From contig DASXEH010000025.1 in the NCBI GenBank assembly GCA_036490215.1, positions 1-23,343 of the forward strand: a DNA stretch of 23,343 nucleotides. The letters run 5' to 3'. The DNA comes from JASHSH01 sp036490215. GTDB taxonomy: Bacteria; Pseudomonadota; Alphaproteobacteria; Rhodospirillales; Magnetospirillaceae. Within the stretch, counting starts at the first letter, position 1. Each line of letters begins with the position of its first letter. The notes under the pieces were generated by a model that had not been told where the DNA came from, ran no database searches, and worked only from the letters and a program-made list of their open reading frames with translations. Both the position numbers and the translations under genes were made by a program. This document shows, piece by piece, positions 22,436-23,343 of the stretch.

Positions 22436-22550
22436 TCACATCCCCGCTGTTCCACCGGCAACACCCCCCAATCCAGACCGACATCACCCCACACGCTCTA
22501 CCGTCATCACCCCACAAGCGAGGCCGGCGTCACCCCCCTCGGATCAGAAG
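22436..22550 (+). repeat. Degenerate 23-base-period C-rich tandem array
   Basis: Units start at 22459, 22482, 22505 and 22528, each beginning with a C-x-x-CACCCC block: CAACACCCC, CATCACCCC, CATCACCCC and CGTCACCCC. Most units end ACCG or GCCG. A weaker unit with CATCCCCG and an ACCGG end starts near 22436. The period is not a multiple of three, so it is not a protein repeat. It could be a phased protein-binding array or a decayed repeat. Confidence 0.55.
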
Positions 22551-22690
22551 AGCATGGCCGACGGTAAGCGGGCAGGTGGGTGCCGAGCCGGACAGCTTAT
22601 TTGTGAACCTGCGCGGCTGCTCTAATCTGGACTGAATCAGGTGCGTGATGATCGCCGACGGAGAAGGCCGCCATGAGGTCGCGAAATTGG

Positions 22691-22727
22691 ACTCTGACCC
22701 CGATTCCCCACTGACCCCGATTCCCCA
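22691..22727 (+). repeat. REP-like sequence: left inverted-repeat arm plus 17-base tandem
   Basis: CTGACCCCGATTCCCCA occurs twice in perfect tandem (22694-22710 and 22711-22727). The first copy lies in ACTCTGACCCCGATTC (22691-22706), whose exact reverse complement is at 23133-23148. GGGGTCAGAGT words of this kind are common near REP-associated tyrosine transposases, and one starts at 23211. Confidence 0.75.
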
Positions 22728-22751
22728 ACTCGATCACCGGGGGAGTTGTTG

Positions 22752-23102
22752 ATGCGCGCCGTAATCTTTGGGGTTCTGTTTTTCTCCGGCTGTTTGAGCA
22801 CCAATGTGGGAAAAGCTCAAGATAAGGGAGTCCTCGATTTCTATACGAATGGAACGTTGCTGGATGCGTGTTCTAATCCAACAACCCGTCCAACATGTGT
22901 TGGCTATATTCTCGGAACAGTGGATGCGGCTGAGATAGCGAGGCATGTTGCTGGAAGACCCGAGTGTCTATCAACTTCGGTCTCGACGACGCAGATCTAT
23001 TTGGAAGTTTATATCTACTTAGTCCGGCATCGGGATGACAGAGACTCACCGGCTGCAGCGAGCGTCATGAAGGCCGTTCAAGCTAAATGGTGTCCGGGCT
23101 AG
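22752..23102 (+). CDS. Secreted Rap1a/Tai-like (immunity-type) protein
   Basis: A 116-residue product resembling the Rap1a/Tai domain family, whose founders are periplasmic immunity proteins against type VI amidase effectors. Visible features are a hydrophobic N-terminus (about 1-14), then LLDACSNP, C49-x-GYILGTVDAA, C72 and the helix TTQIYLEVYIYLVRH, with a WC (C114) near the end. FSGC14 could be a weak lipobox, and a signal-peptidase site after GKA22 is the alternative. The start is ATG 22752, with GGGGGAG six bases upstream. Two in-frame TTG codons just before are less likely. Its DNA is AT-richer than the neighbours (46% GC over 22801-22920) and is bracketed by inverted repeats. No effector gene is visible, so the function is inferred only from family. 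Confidence 0.7.
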   Translation: MRAVIFGVLFFSGCLSTNVGKAQDKGVLDFYTNGTLLDACSNPTTRPTCVGYILGTVDAAEIARHVAGRPECLSTSVSTTQIYLEVYIYLVRHRDDRDSPAAASVMKAVQAKWCPG

Positions 23103-23132
23103 GATGGTTTCTACGAGGTCGAGAATCGGCGT

Positions 23133-23148
23133 GAATCGGGGTCAGAGT
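23133..23148 (-). repeat. Right arm of the inverted repeat bracketing the Rap1a-like gene
   Basis: GAATCGGGGTCAGAGT is the perfect reverse complement of 22691-22706. A near copy of its first half, GAATCGGCGT, lies ten bases before it (23123-23132). It ends 62 bases before the transposase start. Confidence 0.8.
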
Positions 23149-23210
23149 GGATTTCCCTCGCGCCGTGATCTACCCTCGTTTCATCGCCCCTCTTTGACGG
23201 AGCCCGCGCG

Positions 23211-23343
23211 ATGGCCCGGCTTGGCCGTTATGTTCTGCCCGGTCAGCCGCTGCATGTGATCCAGCGCGGCAACGACCGCTCGCCCATCTTCTTCGACGAC
23301 GAAGACCGCGACCTCTATCGCCTTTGGCTGGTCGAGGCCGCCG
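23211..23343 (+). CDS. REP-associated tyrosine transposase, N-terminal fragment (runs off the window)
   Basis: Only 44 residues are visible: MARLGRYVLPGQPLHVIQRG, then NDRSPIFFDDEDRDLY and more. The pattern ARxxRxVxPGxPxHVxQRGN followed by FFDDEDxxxY is the standard start of Y1/HUH-family REP-associated transposases. The HUH histidines and catalytic tyrosine would lie beyond the window end, so completeness cannot be judged. GACGGAG lies about ten bases upstream. Such proteins are thought to move or maintain REP palindromes, and matching REP-like arms lie just upstream around the Rap1a-like gene. Confidence 0.88.
   Translation, partial: MARLGRYVLPGQPLHVIQRGNDRSPIFFDDEDRDLYRLWLVEAA

Larger units (their letters stand above)
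22330..22751. other. Gene-free region between the recA promoter and the Rap1a-like gene
   Basis: About 420 bases without a credible gene. The frames that cross it lack recognisable protein features, and one merely extends from antisense recA. It contains a long imperfect dyad (GGGGATG/CATCCCC, roughly 22404-22445), the 23-base-period array, a 17-base perfect tandem repeat and the left arm of a 16-base inverted repeat. This looks like repeat-laden accessory DNA next to a REP-associated transposase. Confidence 0.6.

Noticed and set aside
22436..22550. CRISPR array
   Set aside because: Only four to five degenerate units of 23 bases with no separate unique spacers of regular length and no cas genes.
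22752..23343. Type VI secretion effector-immunity cluster
   Set aside because: Only an immunity-like protein is present. No effector, VgrG, Hcp or PAAR gene is visible in the window.

Overview
The window is a GC-rich piece of an alphaproteobacterial chromosome, probably Rhodospirillales-like, although the genus cannot be read from the sequence. Three things support this. The gene order tuf - tRNA-Trp - secE - nusG - rplKAJL - rpoBC is kept. A GTTC-N7-GTTC LexA box, the alphaproteobacterial SOS operator type, lies upstream of recA. The housekeeping block SRP RNA - dnaX - ybaB - recR is also present. Nothing suggests a plasmid or a phage.

Region 1 (1-12195) is the transcription/translation super-operon on the + strand. 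It holds the 3' end of tuf, tRNA-Trp(CCA), secE, nusG, rplK, rplA, a long structured L10 leader, rplJ (GTG start), rplL, a strong hairpin plus T-run in the rplL-rpoB gap, rpoB, rpoC and a textbook intrinsic terminator. The genes for str-operon proteins (rpsL, rpsG, fusA), often found after rpoC, are not there.

Region 2 (12200-15103) is accessory. Two leftward genes encode a permuted NlpC/P60-like (YiiX/YebB-type) protein and an NAD-dependent epimerase/dehydratase. Next come a leftward group III truncated haemoglobin and a divergent rightward Rrf2-family NsrR-like regulator, separated by a strikingly AT-rich intergenic region with repeated operator-like sequence. This looks like a small nitric-oxide response module.

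Region 3 (15104-20825) holds the SRP (4.5S) RNA with its promoter, a mosaic of perfect palindromes, then dnaX-ybaB-recR and, behind a good promoter, def-fmt and truA. Two kinds of palindromic intergenic repeat sit around truA, and a convergent terminator closes the block.

Region 4 (20826-22330) is leftward: recA with its SOS promoter, followed 24 bases later by an uncharacterised 91-residue gene with a very strong ribosome binding site.

Region 5 (22330-23343) is accessory DNA. It carries a 23-base-period C-rich array, a 17-base perfect tandem repeat, and an AT-richer gene for a secreted Rap1a/Tai-like (immunity-type) protein bracketed by a 16-base perfect inverted repeat. It ends with the start of a REP-associated tyrosine transposase. 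The bracketing repeats look like the REP sequences such transposases recognise, so this is the most plausible place for a poorly described mobile arrangement.
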